Shown one piece after another: positions 14,405 to 21,191 of a stretch of 48,962 nt of DNA. The notes beneath the pieces were generated by a model. It saw only the letters and a list, made by a program, of their open reading frames with translations, did not search any database and was not told where the DNA came from. Within the stretch, counting starts at the first letter, position 1. Each line of letters begins with the position of its first letter. The position numbers and the translations under genes are program-made. Location: the IMG/VR virus record IMGVR_UViG_3300005548_000017, positions 1 to 48,962 of that record; one strand, 5' to 3'. The DNA is from a virus.

Positions 14405-14949
14405 GTTATCTCCTTTATGAGTCCGTCCGTGTCGTGTCTCATCTGGTTGCCGCACATCTCTATGTACATCTGATAGGCACGCGACGGAAGCTGAGTCTCG
14501 CTGAAGAACCTGTCCAGCTCGCGCAGGATGCACGACGCGTGCGCGTTGCCCCCGGTCACCTGCTCGTTGGCCCATGCGTACAGCTCGAGATGATCGCACG
14601 CCTTCAGCTTGGCCTTGTCGTCCTCGCTGAGTCCCATGTCGTGCGGTAGCTGCAGTCGCCTGAAGATGCTGACCTCCAGCTTGTCGCAGGCTTGCTTCAC
14701 TTCCTTGCTGTATCGCTTGGTCGGTGCCGGTATGTCGCCGACCCACGCCTCCGGCACGTCGTGAAACATGGCGACGGCGGCCAGTCGCGGATAGTCCTCC
14801 GGCCACAGAACGTAGAGCAGACACATCATGCCCCACGTGTGCTGCGACACAGAGTACGAGCCGTGATGCCGAATGCTGTGGCACCGCTCAGTGGCTCCTC
14901 CGGTGCGAATGGCCACCAGTCTCTTGAAGTCTACGTTAGACGCTGACAC
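14401..14949 (-). CDS. HD-domain phosphohydrolase (YfbR-like 5'-nucleotidase)
   Basis: 182 aa from GTG 14949 behind AGGGAGG. HD motifs: SVSQHTWG (His), AMFHDVPEAWVGDIPAPTK (the HD pair) and a later ACDHLELYAW (Asp). The VGDIPAPTK block matches the V/TGDxPxPxK signature of YfbR-type dNMP 5'-nucleotidases. In phages with replaced thymine such enzymes remove canonical dTMP or other dNMPs. Directly coupled to the ThyA-family gene by overlap (14 nt), which supports a role in pyrimidine deoxynucleotide balance. Confidence 0.85.
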   Translation of the reverse strand: MSASNVDFKRLVAIRTGGATERCHSIRHHGSYSVSQHTWGMMCLLYVLWPEDYPRLAAVAMFHDVPEAWVGDIPAPTKRYSKEVKQACDKLEVSIFRRLQLPHDMGLSEDDKAKLKACDHLELYAWANEQVTGGNAHASCILRELDRFFSETQLPSRAYQMYIEMCGNQMRHDTDGLIKEIT

Positions 14950-16072
14950 TTTTTGCCTCCCTAGCGTGTGCTTGATCCCACCTGCGCTTAATCCACTCGC
15001 TGCAGGCTGTCGCCCAGTCGGGCGAGCTGATGGTGGTGGCGAGCGTGTGCGCTCGCTTGTAGTCTCCTCGCTTGTACAGATCGTGCACCAGCACGGCTCG
15101 CTCCGCCGTGTGAAAGAACCATCTGTTCTCGTATCGCTGCTGCGGTAATTTGTTTGAATTGTCGTGCCGCCTGAAGAACTCCGCTACGTCTTCGTCGATG
15201 CTCTCGGGCGAGGTGAACATCGGCTCCGGCTGTAACTTGTGGAAGTACCTGTCGTCGCGCAGATGGTTGATGATCTCGTGCTCATCACCGTCGCACCGGC
15301 TGCGCAGCATGTTCAGCAGCGTCTCGTAGACGTGGAAGTTGTTCGAGAAGAAGTATAGGTGCCCGACACTCAGGCCGGTGCGCGCGGCCAGATACTCCTG
15401 CAGAACGCTGAAGTGCACAGCGTTGGCACCGTACAGCCCCCACACGATGTCGTGACTTCTGTTGCACACGGTCATGTCGAGATATTTAATCGAGATGTCC
15501 GCGAAGTCCACCGCTGCGGGCATCCGGTTGTAGTCGCTCCTGACCCTGAAGTAGACATGAGTATTGCAGGGTCGGTCGTTCCAGTTACCCTTCAGGTCGT
15601 TGCTGCCCTCGTGCGCGCCCTGTCGCTCGTGTCCCGACAGTCCGCTGCTCTGGCAGTCCCACATCTGCAGCACGCACTGACGCGTGTTGGGCTCCCCCCG
15701 GATACGCTGCACGATGACGTCCAGCTGATCGAAGCCGAGAGCCTTGCGCCATCTGTGTCCGTACGCTCCGTGCAGAGTGCCGGTATCGGCAAATCGGTCG
15801 CCGAAGTCGGAGACGTAGCGGTCGAGGGACTTGACCTCGTTCCTGCCTGCCAGCATCCACAGAGCCTCGACGACGTGGAAGAACGGATTGGCGTCGCGCA
15901 GTGCGCTGAACACCACGCGCTCGGTCGGGCTCCGCAGACAAGTGACCACCGGGCCGGGGGCGACTAGGCAGGTTCCGGCTCGGGTGCTCTCGCGAGTGCC
16001 GCTGTTCAGCAGATACTCGACGCCGCGCGGCAGCGCCTCGGCGACGTTCCGTGCGTCTAGGACGTACGTCAT
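14936..16072 (-). CDS. Thymidylate synthase-family enzyme (dTMP synthase or dUMP hydroxymethylase)
   Basis: 378 aa. ThyA signatures: NPFFHVVEALWMLAG (62-76), LHGAYGHRWR (100-109), NTRQCVLQMWD (R131), catalytic Cys in DRPCNTH (C169), CNRSHDIVWGLYGANAVHF (R205, S206, D208, N217) and GHLYFFSNNFHVY (237-249). The segment corresponding to LPFNIASY of E. coli ThyA reads LYGANAVH; an Asn rather than the Asp of dCMP hydroxymethylases is near that place, pointing to a uracil substrate. Whether methyl or hydroxymethyl is added cannot be told from sequence. It is ~100 aa longer than bacterial ThyA, mostly at the C-terminus. Sits at the promoter-distal end of the modification island, next to HD and UDG-like genes. 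Confidence 0.9.
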   Translation of the reverse strand: MTYVLDARNVAEALPRGVEYLLNSGTRESTRAGTCLVAPGPVVTCLRSPTERVVFSALRDANPFFHVVEALWMLAGRNEVKSLDRYVSDFGDRFADTGTLHGAYGHRWRKALGFDQLDVIVQRIRGEPNTRQCVLQMWDCQSSGLSGHERQGAHEGSNDLKGNWNDRPCNTHVYFRVRSDYNRMPAAVDFADISIKYLDMTVCNRSHDIVWGLYGANAVHFSVLQEYLAARTGLSVGHLYFFSNNFHVYETLLNMLRSRCDGDEHEIINHLRDDRYFHKLQPEPMFTSPESIDEDVAEFFRRHDNSNKLPQQRYENRWFFHTAERAVLVHDLYKRGDYKRAHTLATTISSPDWATACSEWIKRRWDQAHAREAKSVSV

Positions 16073-16085
16073 TTGATTAACTCCT

Positions 16086-16358
16086 CTAGAACGGTATCTC
16101 TTCGTCGTCCGCGTGGCTGGTGTTGCGCGTTGTCCCTCCGCTGCTGCTCTTGGCTGGACGCTCCTCGCCTCTCTCCTTCGGCTCGAACAGCATCATTACC
16201 GCCTTGTTGTCCTTGTCCGGATCCGGTACTGGATAGCTGTCCAGGTACACCGTGATCAGGCCCTTGTCGTTCTTCCACGCGGTGCCGACCTTGTGCCACC
16301 ACGTCTTCCCTTCGTCCTTGTGCGGACGGGGAGTGCAAACGTCATATCTCTGTCCCAT
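16086..16358 (-). CDS. Small conserved-type phage protein, disordered C-terminus
   Basis: 90 aa. KTWWHKVGTAWKNDKGLITVYLDSYPVPDPDKDNK looks like the common phage protein with a WxKxGxAWxNxDGxIxLxLD(S/A)xP pattern, often found near replication genes. The C-terminal 25 residues are Ser/Thr/acidic and end DDEEIPF, like the acidic tips of ssDNA-binding proteins that recruit partners. It may be an ssDNA-binding accessory protein. Start at 16358 overlaps the UDG-like gene by 17 nt. Confidence 0.7.
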   Translation of the reverse strand: MGQRYDVCTPRPHKDEGKTWWHKVGTAWKNDKGLITVYLDSYPVPDPDKDNKAVMMLFEPKERGEERPAKSSSGGTTRNTSHADDEEIPF

Positions 16359-16800
16359 TTTTCCTTCCTCTCAGATAGAGTTCCTCCAGCAGTGCTGCTG
16401 CGAGGGCCGCGCAGTCCGGGTCGTTGTACCAGCGACACCGGCCGGACGGATGTGGCAGTTGTCGCCACTCGCAGCCGTCCTTGTGAACTGGATGTATGAG
16501 AACCTCCGGTAGACCGAGCGCGTCGCGAACCGCCGCGCCGAACACCAGTATAGTGCGCCCTTGATAGAGCGATGGCAACCGTCTGGCACTGTGCAGAGCT
16601 GCAGCCTTGTCCCACGTCCTGGAGTGGATCAGGTTGACGCGGTCGAAGCCGCTGAGATAGTCGCTTCTCGAGACATCCGGCATTCTCGTTCGCAGAAGCT
16701 GCCAGACGCGATAGCCTGTGCAACCCGGAGGATACGGGAACAGAGCGTGCTCCGGTCTGGAGGAGACCGGATTGTTCATGCCGAGTAAAACTGTCTTCAC
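16342..16800 (-). CDS. Uracil-DNA-glycosylase superfamily protein
   Basis: 152 aa from GTG 16800 (GTGA overlap, AGAGGAAG site). Begins LLGMNNPVS, a probable first UDG motif, then FPYPPGCTGYRVWQLL. A FDRVNLI strand is followed by ILVFGAAVRDAL and ends with LPHPSGRCRWYN, the HPS-G second motif. This pattern fits the phage UDG-like families associated with thymine hypermodification rather than classic host UNG. It may excise or process an unwanted base, or handle modified nucleotides. Located between the ThyA-family enzyme and the methyltransferase. Confidence 0.65.
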   Translation of the reverse strand: MKTVLLGMNNPVSSRPEHALFPYPPGCTGYRVWQLLRTRMPDVSRSDYLSGFDRVNLIHSRTWDKAAALHSARRLPSLYQGRTILVFGAAVRDALGLPEVLIHPVHKDGCEWRQLPHPSGRCRWYNDPDCAALAAALLEELYLRGRKNGTEI

Positions 16801-17375
16801 TTTGACTTCCTCTCTAGCTGCATCACGCACCATCCCAGCTTGCCGATGCTCTCGCGTCTGGCTATCGTCCAGCCGTGCCGCCTGACCGCTGCAGCGAACT
16901 TCTTCTCGTCGTGCGTCGCAACCTCGTGCGCTCCGGCGAGGTACTTCCTGCCGAGCTGTATCGTCAGCACGACGCGACGCTTGGCGAGCGAGCACACTAT
17001 CTGCAACGCCTTCAGCATGTCGCTCTCGACCAGCAGGTGAAGAAACCTTATGCACACCACGCACTCGACGACGGGAGGCTTGGTCGCTGAGCTGAAGATG
17101 TCCGCGACAACTAGACTGTTCCGGCGCGCTCCTTTCCTGTACGCCTGTCGCAGCATCTCCTCGCTGGAGTCTATGCCCATGTACTTTATTTTTAATTTCT
17201 CGTAGGTCCTCAGCATTCGACCAGTGCCGAATGGCACGTCCAGAACCTCGTTGATGCCGCTGAGCATCTCGCCCGCGAGTCTGTTCTCCTCCTGCCATCG
17301 CGCTGTCTTCTCTCGCTTCTCGTCGTAGATCGCGGCCTTGCGGCCTCTGTAGGTCAGCTTCTCTAACTTAATCAT
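16797..17375 (-). CDS. SAM-dependent methyltransferase-like protein
   Basis: 192 aa from ATG 17375 (ATGA coupled). Class I Rossmann motifs: EVLDVPFGTGRML (SAM loop, here D-x-P-x-G-T-G), KYMGIDSSEEML (acidic end of strand 2), SLVVADIFS (motif III) and VECVVCIRFLHLL (post-motif strand). Resembles small-molecule or lipid-type class I methyltransferases (UbiE/Methyltransf_11) rather than sequence-specific DNA methylases, since no target-recognition domain or DPPY/NPPY motif is present. May methylate a modified base or a donor precursor in the island. Confidence 0.75.
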   Translation of the reverse strand: MIKLEKLTYRGRKAAIYDEKREKTARWQEENRLAGEMLSGINEVLDVPFGTGRMLRTYEKLKIKYMGIDSSEEMLRQAYRKGARRNSLVVADIFSSATKPPVVECVVCIRFLHLLVESDMLKALQIVCSLAKRRVVLTIQLGRKYLAGAHEVATHDEKKFAAAVRRHGWTIARRESIGKLGWCVMQLERKSK

Positions 17376-18088
17376 TCCGATATCTCCTCCTCTATGACAG
17401 CGCCGGAGTTGATCAACTTTGCAGGCACTCCCCAGTCCGTGTACTTCTTGGTCACCAGAGCGTACTTCGTGCCGGGGTATCTGTTGAGAACGTGCGACAG
17501 ATACGGCTCCGTGCCTATCTCTCGATGCTCGGCGACGACTTGCTCCAGCGTGCTGCGCAGCAGACCAGCACTGTGGAACGCCCGAACGCTGACCATGCCC
17601 CACTGAGAGATGTCCTTCTTCTCGACAAACACCGTCGGGTGAGGAATGTGGTCCACGCGACTCATGCTGCGATCGTTACGGTTCTCGGCCACCAGCACCA
17701 CCGCGGACCACGTCTCCAGATACAGCGGAATCTGCATTACGTCCTCCCGCAACACGAGAGTGTCGCAGTCCATGACCATGACCATGTTGTCGTCGTTGAC
17801 ATTACTCAGCATCTGTCTCACAGTGTCGGCCTGACCGGTTGTCTCCTTCACGACCATCGTGTTGTCTGCGGCGACCACGTCGTAGTGGTTCGGAAATATT
17901 TGCTTGACACCGACAAGGACGTCGACGCTCTCCGGCAGGCATCTGAGAACGTGCCCCAGCATCGTGCGGTTGACACCTCCGTACGTGATACGAAGCATGT
18001 GCTTGGGCAGATCGTATCCTGCCTCCCTGTAGCGCGAGCTCTCGCCCGCTGCCGGAATCAGAACCGTGACACGTCGATCGCTTGCCAT
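17372..18088 (-). CDS. Sugar/alcohol-phosphate nucleotidyltransferase
   Basis: 238 aa. NTP-transferase GT-A fold: VLIPAAGESSRYREAGYDLPKHML (signature loop and Lys), TTGQADTVRQML (T-x-G-x-A-x-T), VMVMDCDTLV (metal Asp pair) and a late TDWGVPAKL block. It should join an NTP to a phosphorylated sugar or amino-alcohol to make an activated NDP/CDP donor, like LicC or RmlA-type enzymes. It is co-transcribed with a HAD phosphatase, an APH/choline-kinase-like protein and two glycosyltransferase-like proteins, suggesting a dedicated donor pathway. ATG 18088 behind GGGAGGAG. Confidence 0.8.
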   Translation of the reverse strand: MASDRRVTVLIPAAGESSRYREAGYDLPKHMLRITYGGVNRTMLGHVLRCLPESVDVLVGVKQIFPNHYDVVAADNTMVVKETTGQADTVRQMLSNVNDDNMVMVMDCDTLVLREDVMQIPLYLETWSAVVLVAENRNDRSMSRVDHIPHPTVFVEKKDISQWGMVSVRAFHSAGLLRSTLEQVVAEHREIGTEPYLSHVLNRYPGTKYALVTKKYTDWGVPAKLINSGAVIEEEISE

Positions 18089-18507
18089 TCTGTCTCCTCC
18101 CTGACTCTCTTGACGAACTCCGGCCAGTCGTCGAAGTAGACGCCCGGTTGCATGTTGCGCATTATCCTCAGCTTCTCCTCCGGGCCGAGGCTCGGAATGA
18201 TGGTGTACGCCTTGAAGACCGGAAACTGCTCCCTGATGCTGCGCACCGAGCTCTCGCTGGTGCCGGTCAGTATCTTGCTGCGACCCGGAACGAGAAGATT
18301 ACACGCTGGCAGCAGTCTGCCGTACTTTCGCAGATACACGGGGAACACGGAGTGCTTCTTGGCGTAGATCTCCGGATCGTTCATCCAGAGCCGCGCTGGC
18401 TGATACCTGGATATCTCCGGCGAGACGACACCGAGCGAGGCATACGCCTCCTCGTTCGCCCTGCGCGTGGACACCAAGCACTCGTCTAGATCAAACAATA
18501 GTTGCAC
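18058..18507 (-). CDS. HAD-superfamily phosphatase
   Basis: 149 aa from GTG 18507 (AGGAGA 7 nt upstream). HAD motifs: I, FDLDECLVS (nucleophile and acid Asp); II, ILTGTSES (Thr); III, GPEEKLRIM (Lys); IV, GVYFDDWPEFV (Asp-Asp). All four are present, so it is probably an active small phosphohydrolase without a large cap. Overlaps the nucleotidyltransferase by 31 nt and the kinase-like gene by 17 nt. Substrate likely a phosphorylated metabolite of the modification pathway. Confidence 0.75.
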   Translation of the reverse strand: MQLLFDLDECLVSTRRANEEAYASLGVVSPEISRYQPARLWMNDPEIYAKKHSVFPVYLRKYGRLLPACNLLVPGRSKILTGTSESSVRSIREQFPVFKAYTIIPSLGPEEKLRIMRNMQPGVYFDDWPEFVKRVREETEWQAIDVSRF

Positions 18508-19129
18508 TGAAACATCTCCTCTCCGTTTCCTCGCACCACTCCCTGACATCCGGAGTCAGCTGCCCCCGGTCCTGCCAGTCCACGAGAATGCGTCTAGCTG
18601 TCGCGCCGCACCACCACAGCGCCCGACGTCTCACTCTTTTGTTGGTCCAGAACTGCGGCATGTCCCACTCCACTGGACTCTCGCCGTAGGCCACTGACTC
18701 CCATCCGGCTGCCGACTGCAGCAGTCTGCCCATGTCCGTCTCTGCAAATCTGGCGACGTGGGGCCGGGGGCTGATGGGGTCGCCGATCACCAGCCTCGTG
18801 CCGCGCCTCATCGCGTTGCTCACCGTGCAGTCGCCGTGGGTCATGCAGAGATGACCAGCTCTGGCGAAGTGTGGTACGAGCAGTCCTGTCCTGAACGTCA
18901 GGTGCTCGTGCCACTCCGCGTCGTGTTGAGTGAGGTGCGCTAGACATCGTTCCCAGACGTTGCTCTGCAGTGCCGTCTCCATCTCCTGCAGCAGACCCGG
19001 TTCTCGGTGAGCGGGCTCCAGATACTCCATGACGTACAGGCCGTGAGTGACTACGTAGATCTCGGGAGCGATGTCTCCCAGAAGCCGACAGTACTCCCCC
19101 TCAGCCGTGGCGCTGTCGTGCTCCTTCAT
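18491..19129 (-). CDS. APH/choline-kinase-like phosphotransferase
   Basis: 212 aa from ATG 19129. Catalytic loop CMTHGDCTVSNAMR matches the Brenner box HGDxxxxN of choline/ethanolamine and aminoglycoside kinases, followed by LVIGDPISPRP (metal-binding Asp). N-lobe is short: GEYCRLLGDIAPEIYVVTHGLYVMEYLE holds the hinge, but a glycine loop and Lys are not clear, so the start may be further upstream (no ribosome site close to 19129). It would phosphorylate a hydroxyl of a small alcohol or sugar, feeding the nucleotidyltransferase at 17372. Overlaps the glycosyltransferase-like gene by 29 nt. Confidence 0.7.
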   Translation of the reverse strand: MKEHDSATAEGEYCRLLGDIAPEIYVVTHGLYVMEYLEPAHREPGLLQEMETALQSNVWERCLAHLTQHDAEWHEHLTFRTGLLVPHFARAGHLCMTHGDCTVSNAMRRGTRLVIGDPISPRPHVARFAETDMGRLLQSAAGWESVAYGESPVEWDMPQFWTNKRVRRRALWWCGATARRILVDWQDRGQLTPDVREWCEETERRCFSATIV

Positions 19130-19946
19130 CACTGCCAGAGTTATTTGCGCGCCACTCCCTCCCTTTCTCCAGAGCTTTCTGCCACTGAACGACGACCTCG
19201 CATCTCGTTCTGGCGTCCTCGCTGATCCCGCGGCCGACATCAGCTTTTCGCACAACCTTGACGAGTCCCGGATAAAACTCTGCCAGTCGCTCAGCGTCCG
19301 CGTTTGCTCTGCTGAAGTCTCGCTCGAGACTTGCTCCGCCGGGAGCCCCGAACTTTTGGTCGACGAGGACTGAGTGATTGACGACATTAGGGTATCCCTT
19401 TGTTAGAAGCTGCAGGCACGTGTCCATGTCCTCCCGCGTCTCGATGCGGAACGGCTTTGTCTCTCGTCTCAGCGTTGGCAGGTGATACGCCAGCACGTAC
19501 ATCGCTCGCTTGGCCTCCTGCCATCCGCCCTCCTGTGCTCGGTCGTTGATGCTGCCGCCGCGAGCGGCCAGTCCCGCGTGCGGAACTTTCTCGCACAGAA
19601 GACCCTCCATCTCCTTGAACACGCTCAGTATGTCCTCCGGCGTGGACGTCTTGAACTTCTGCGGCTCGTCGGTGCGGCGGGTGCAGAACCGAAGGTCGTC
19701 GTCGAGCATGCAGACCTTCCTCTCGTCCTTCAGCATCGTCTCTACTATCCAGCGTCGCTTGTGCGCTATCGTCCACGTGTCGTCGGGCTGCGCTACCACC
19801 TCCTTGACTTGCGGATGGTTGGCAGCGTGCGCCCGCTGCTCCTTCGATGGACAGACTATCACCGTCTGTTTCCGCAGCTCGGCCGGAAAGTTAGAGAACG
19901 TGATCTGCTTGCCTATTCTTCCTCTAGTCGGAATGACCATTAGCAT
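19101..19946 (-). CDS. TET-associated-type glycosyltransferase (GT-A)
   Basis: 281 aa. MVIPTRGRIGKQITFSN opens a GT-A fold; AHKRRWIVETML then KVCMLDDDLRFCTRR carries the DDD metal site. HAGLAARGGSIND and VDQKFGAPGG follow. The R-x-W-I ... MLDDDLRF layout is that described for TAGT glycosyltransferases, which decorate hydroxymethylated pyrimidines in DNA. No TET/JBP dioxygenase is present in the window, so the hydroxymethyl acceptor would come from the ThyA-family enzyme. ATG 19946 behind GGGAGG, 23-nt overlap with the kinase gene upstream. Confidence 0.7.
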   Translation of the reverse strand: MLMVIPTRGRIGKQITFSNFPAELRKQTVIVCPSKEQRAHAANHPQVKEVVAQPDDTWTIAHKRRWIVETMLKDERKVCMLDDDLRFCTRRTDEPQKFKTSTPEDILSVFKEMEGLLCEKVPHAGLAARGGSINDRAQEGGWQEAKRAMYVLAYHLPTLRRETKPFRIETREDMDTCLQLLTKGYPNVVNHSVLVDQKFGAPGGASLERDFSRANADAERLAEFYPGLVKVVRKADVGRGISEDARTRCEVVVQWQKALEKGREWRANNSGSDEGARQRHG

Positions 19947-20454
19947 TTGTTGCCTCCCTCAGTGTCTCTGTTAATGCCTTCCTCGAGCACGAAACTACCT
20001 CGACTCCCGCGCTCCTGAACTCATCCGCAGCGTTCTGGCTTCTTGTCCACGAGCGCTTGACGCCGTCCGCCGACAGCTTGTGCCCGCGCTTCCGCACCGA
20101 GCTCACGCATGTTTTTAAGTCCGTAGTGAGAGCCAGCACCCTGATGTCCTGAGGCTTGCAGACCTTGACCAGCTCGCTGACGAATCTGGCCTGCCCAACT
20201 CCCTCGCCTATGACCAGACTTCCCTTCCTGGATTTATCCCTGAGAGTAAGCACCATCCTGGACAACGGGCGAATTGTGTCCGTTCCTCCGTTCTTGATGT
20301 CGTAGCGTCCGGCGACGAACACCTTTCCGCTGCTGTATCCCAGCGGAGCCTTGCGTCCGGGCGCGAACTCGGGCTCCCACTTCCTCTCCTTCAGCAAAGC
20401 GTTGACTGCGGTGGACTTGCCGCTTCCGTGGCCGCCGATGATGTAGTAGATCAT
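19924..20454 (-). CDS. P-loop kinase, 5-hydroxymethyl-dU DNA kinase-like
   Basis: 176 aa from ATG 20454 (ATGA). Walker A at the very N-terminus, YIIGGHGSGKSTAVNALL. A KVFVAGRYDIKNGGTDTI block resembles the GxYxxxxGGxDTI signature seen in phage 5-hmdU DNA kinases; then LVIGEGVGQARFV (Walker-B-like strand) and a basic lid (RKRGHKLSADGVKRSW). In thymine-hypermodified phages this enzyme phosphorylates the hydroxymethyl group on DNA, giving a leaving group for later substitution. The helical domain often fused to it is here a separate gene (21188-22084). Confidence 0.7.
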   Translation of the reverse strand: MIYYIIGGHGSGKSTAVNALLKERKWEPEFAPGRKAPLGYSSGKVFVAGRYDIKNGGTDTIRPLSRMVLTLRDKSRKGSLVIGEGVGQARFVSELVKVCKPQDIRVLALTTDLKTCVSSVRKRGHKLSADGVKRSWTRSQNAADEFRSAGVEVVSCSRKALTETLREATNANGHSD

Positions 20455-21191
20455 TTCTCGCTCCTTATCCTCGACCACGAGACGCGAACTCCGACTCCGA
20501 GCTCGTGTCCGTGTGCGGTGTGCTTGGTCTCGGTCTTCTTGCAGTACTCCGGATACAGCTTGCACAGCTCGCTCAGGCTGTCAAGAACAACCTTCGGCGT
20601 GCGCCAGCTATTACATCCGCCAACCGGCGGAGTCTTGTTCGTGTGCGTGGCCGAGAACGTGACGATGGTCCCGCCTCGCTGGATGGCATGGATTATGAGT
20701 GCGCAGTCCTCGTACACGGGCAGCGTCTCCAGAGGACAGTCCGCGAACTTCGCCGGGTCGATCGCGTACACCAGCGACACGAACTTGTTTCTCACCACCA
20801 GCGGATCGCCGCCCTCCGGCTTCGCTGCCGCTACGAGACCCTGCGAGAAGATCTGCTTGCCGATGCCCGCCATCGGCACCTTCCTGAGATGTCGCTCTAA
20901 CATGCGAAACATGTCGCCGTATCCCTTGAACTTCACCAGACGCACGCTGACGTCGTCGTCCACGAAAAACATGGGCTCGCCTACCCTGCGCATGATCTCC
21001 TGCCGAACCAGACCCATGTGCTTCCTGCACTTGTCGGAGAGCAGCATGACGCCAGCCCACGGATACGCTCGGGAGTACGCCTCCAGCTCGTCGCTGTGCA
21101 CCGCGACGCAGACCTCCTGGCCGCTGCTCTGCAGCCAGTTCATCGACGCGGAGGTGCCCGCTCTGCCGACCGAGGGAACATAGACTTTCAT
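20451..21191 (-). CDS. Second GT-A glycosyltransferase-like protein (TAGT-like)
   Basis: 246 aa. MKVYVPSVGRAG start, GLVRQEIMRRVGEPMFFVDDDVSVRLV with the metal-binding DDD, IGKQIFSQGLVAAA, and a late LPVYEDCALIIHAIQRGG with the catalytic-type ED. Same architecture as the 19101-19946 protein but diverged; the two probably attach successive or different groups. Start at 21191 behind GAGGAG, coupled by ATGA to the aGPT-pyrophosphorylase-like gene. Acts presumably on phage DNA in the cytoplasm. Confidence 0.65.
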   Translation of the reverse strand: MKVYVPSVGRAGTSASMNWLQSSGQEVCVAVHSDELEAYSRAYPWAGVMLLSDKCRKHMGLVRQEIMRRVGEPMFFVDDDVSVRLVKFKGYGDMFRMLERHLRKVPMAGIGKQIFSQGLVAAAKPEGGDPLVVRNKFVSLVYAIDPAKFADCPLETLPVYEDCALIIHAIQRGGTIVTFSATHTNKTPPVGGCNSWRTPKVVLDSLSELCKLYPEYCKKTETKHTAHGHELGVGVRVSWSRIRSEK

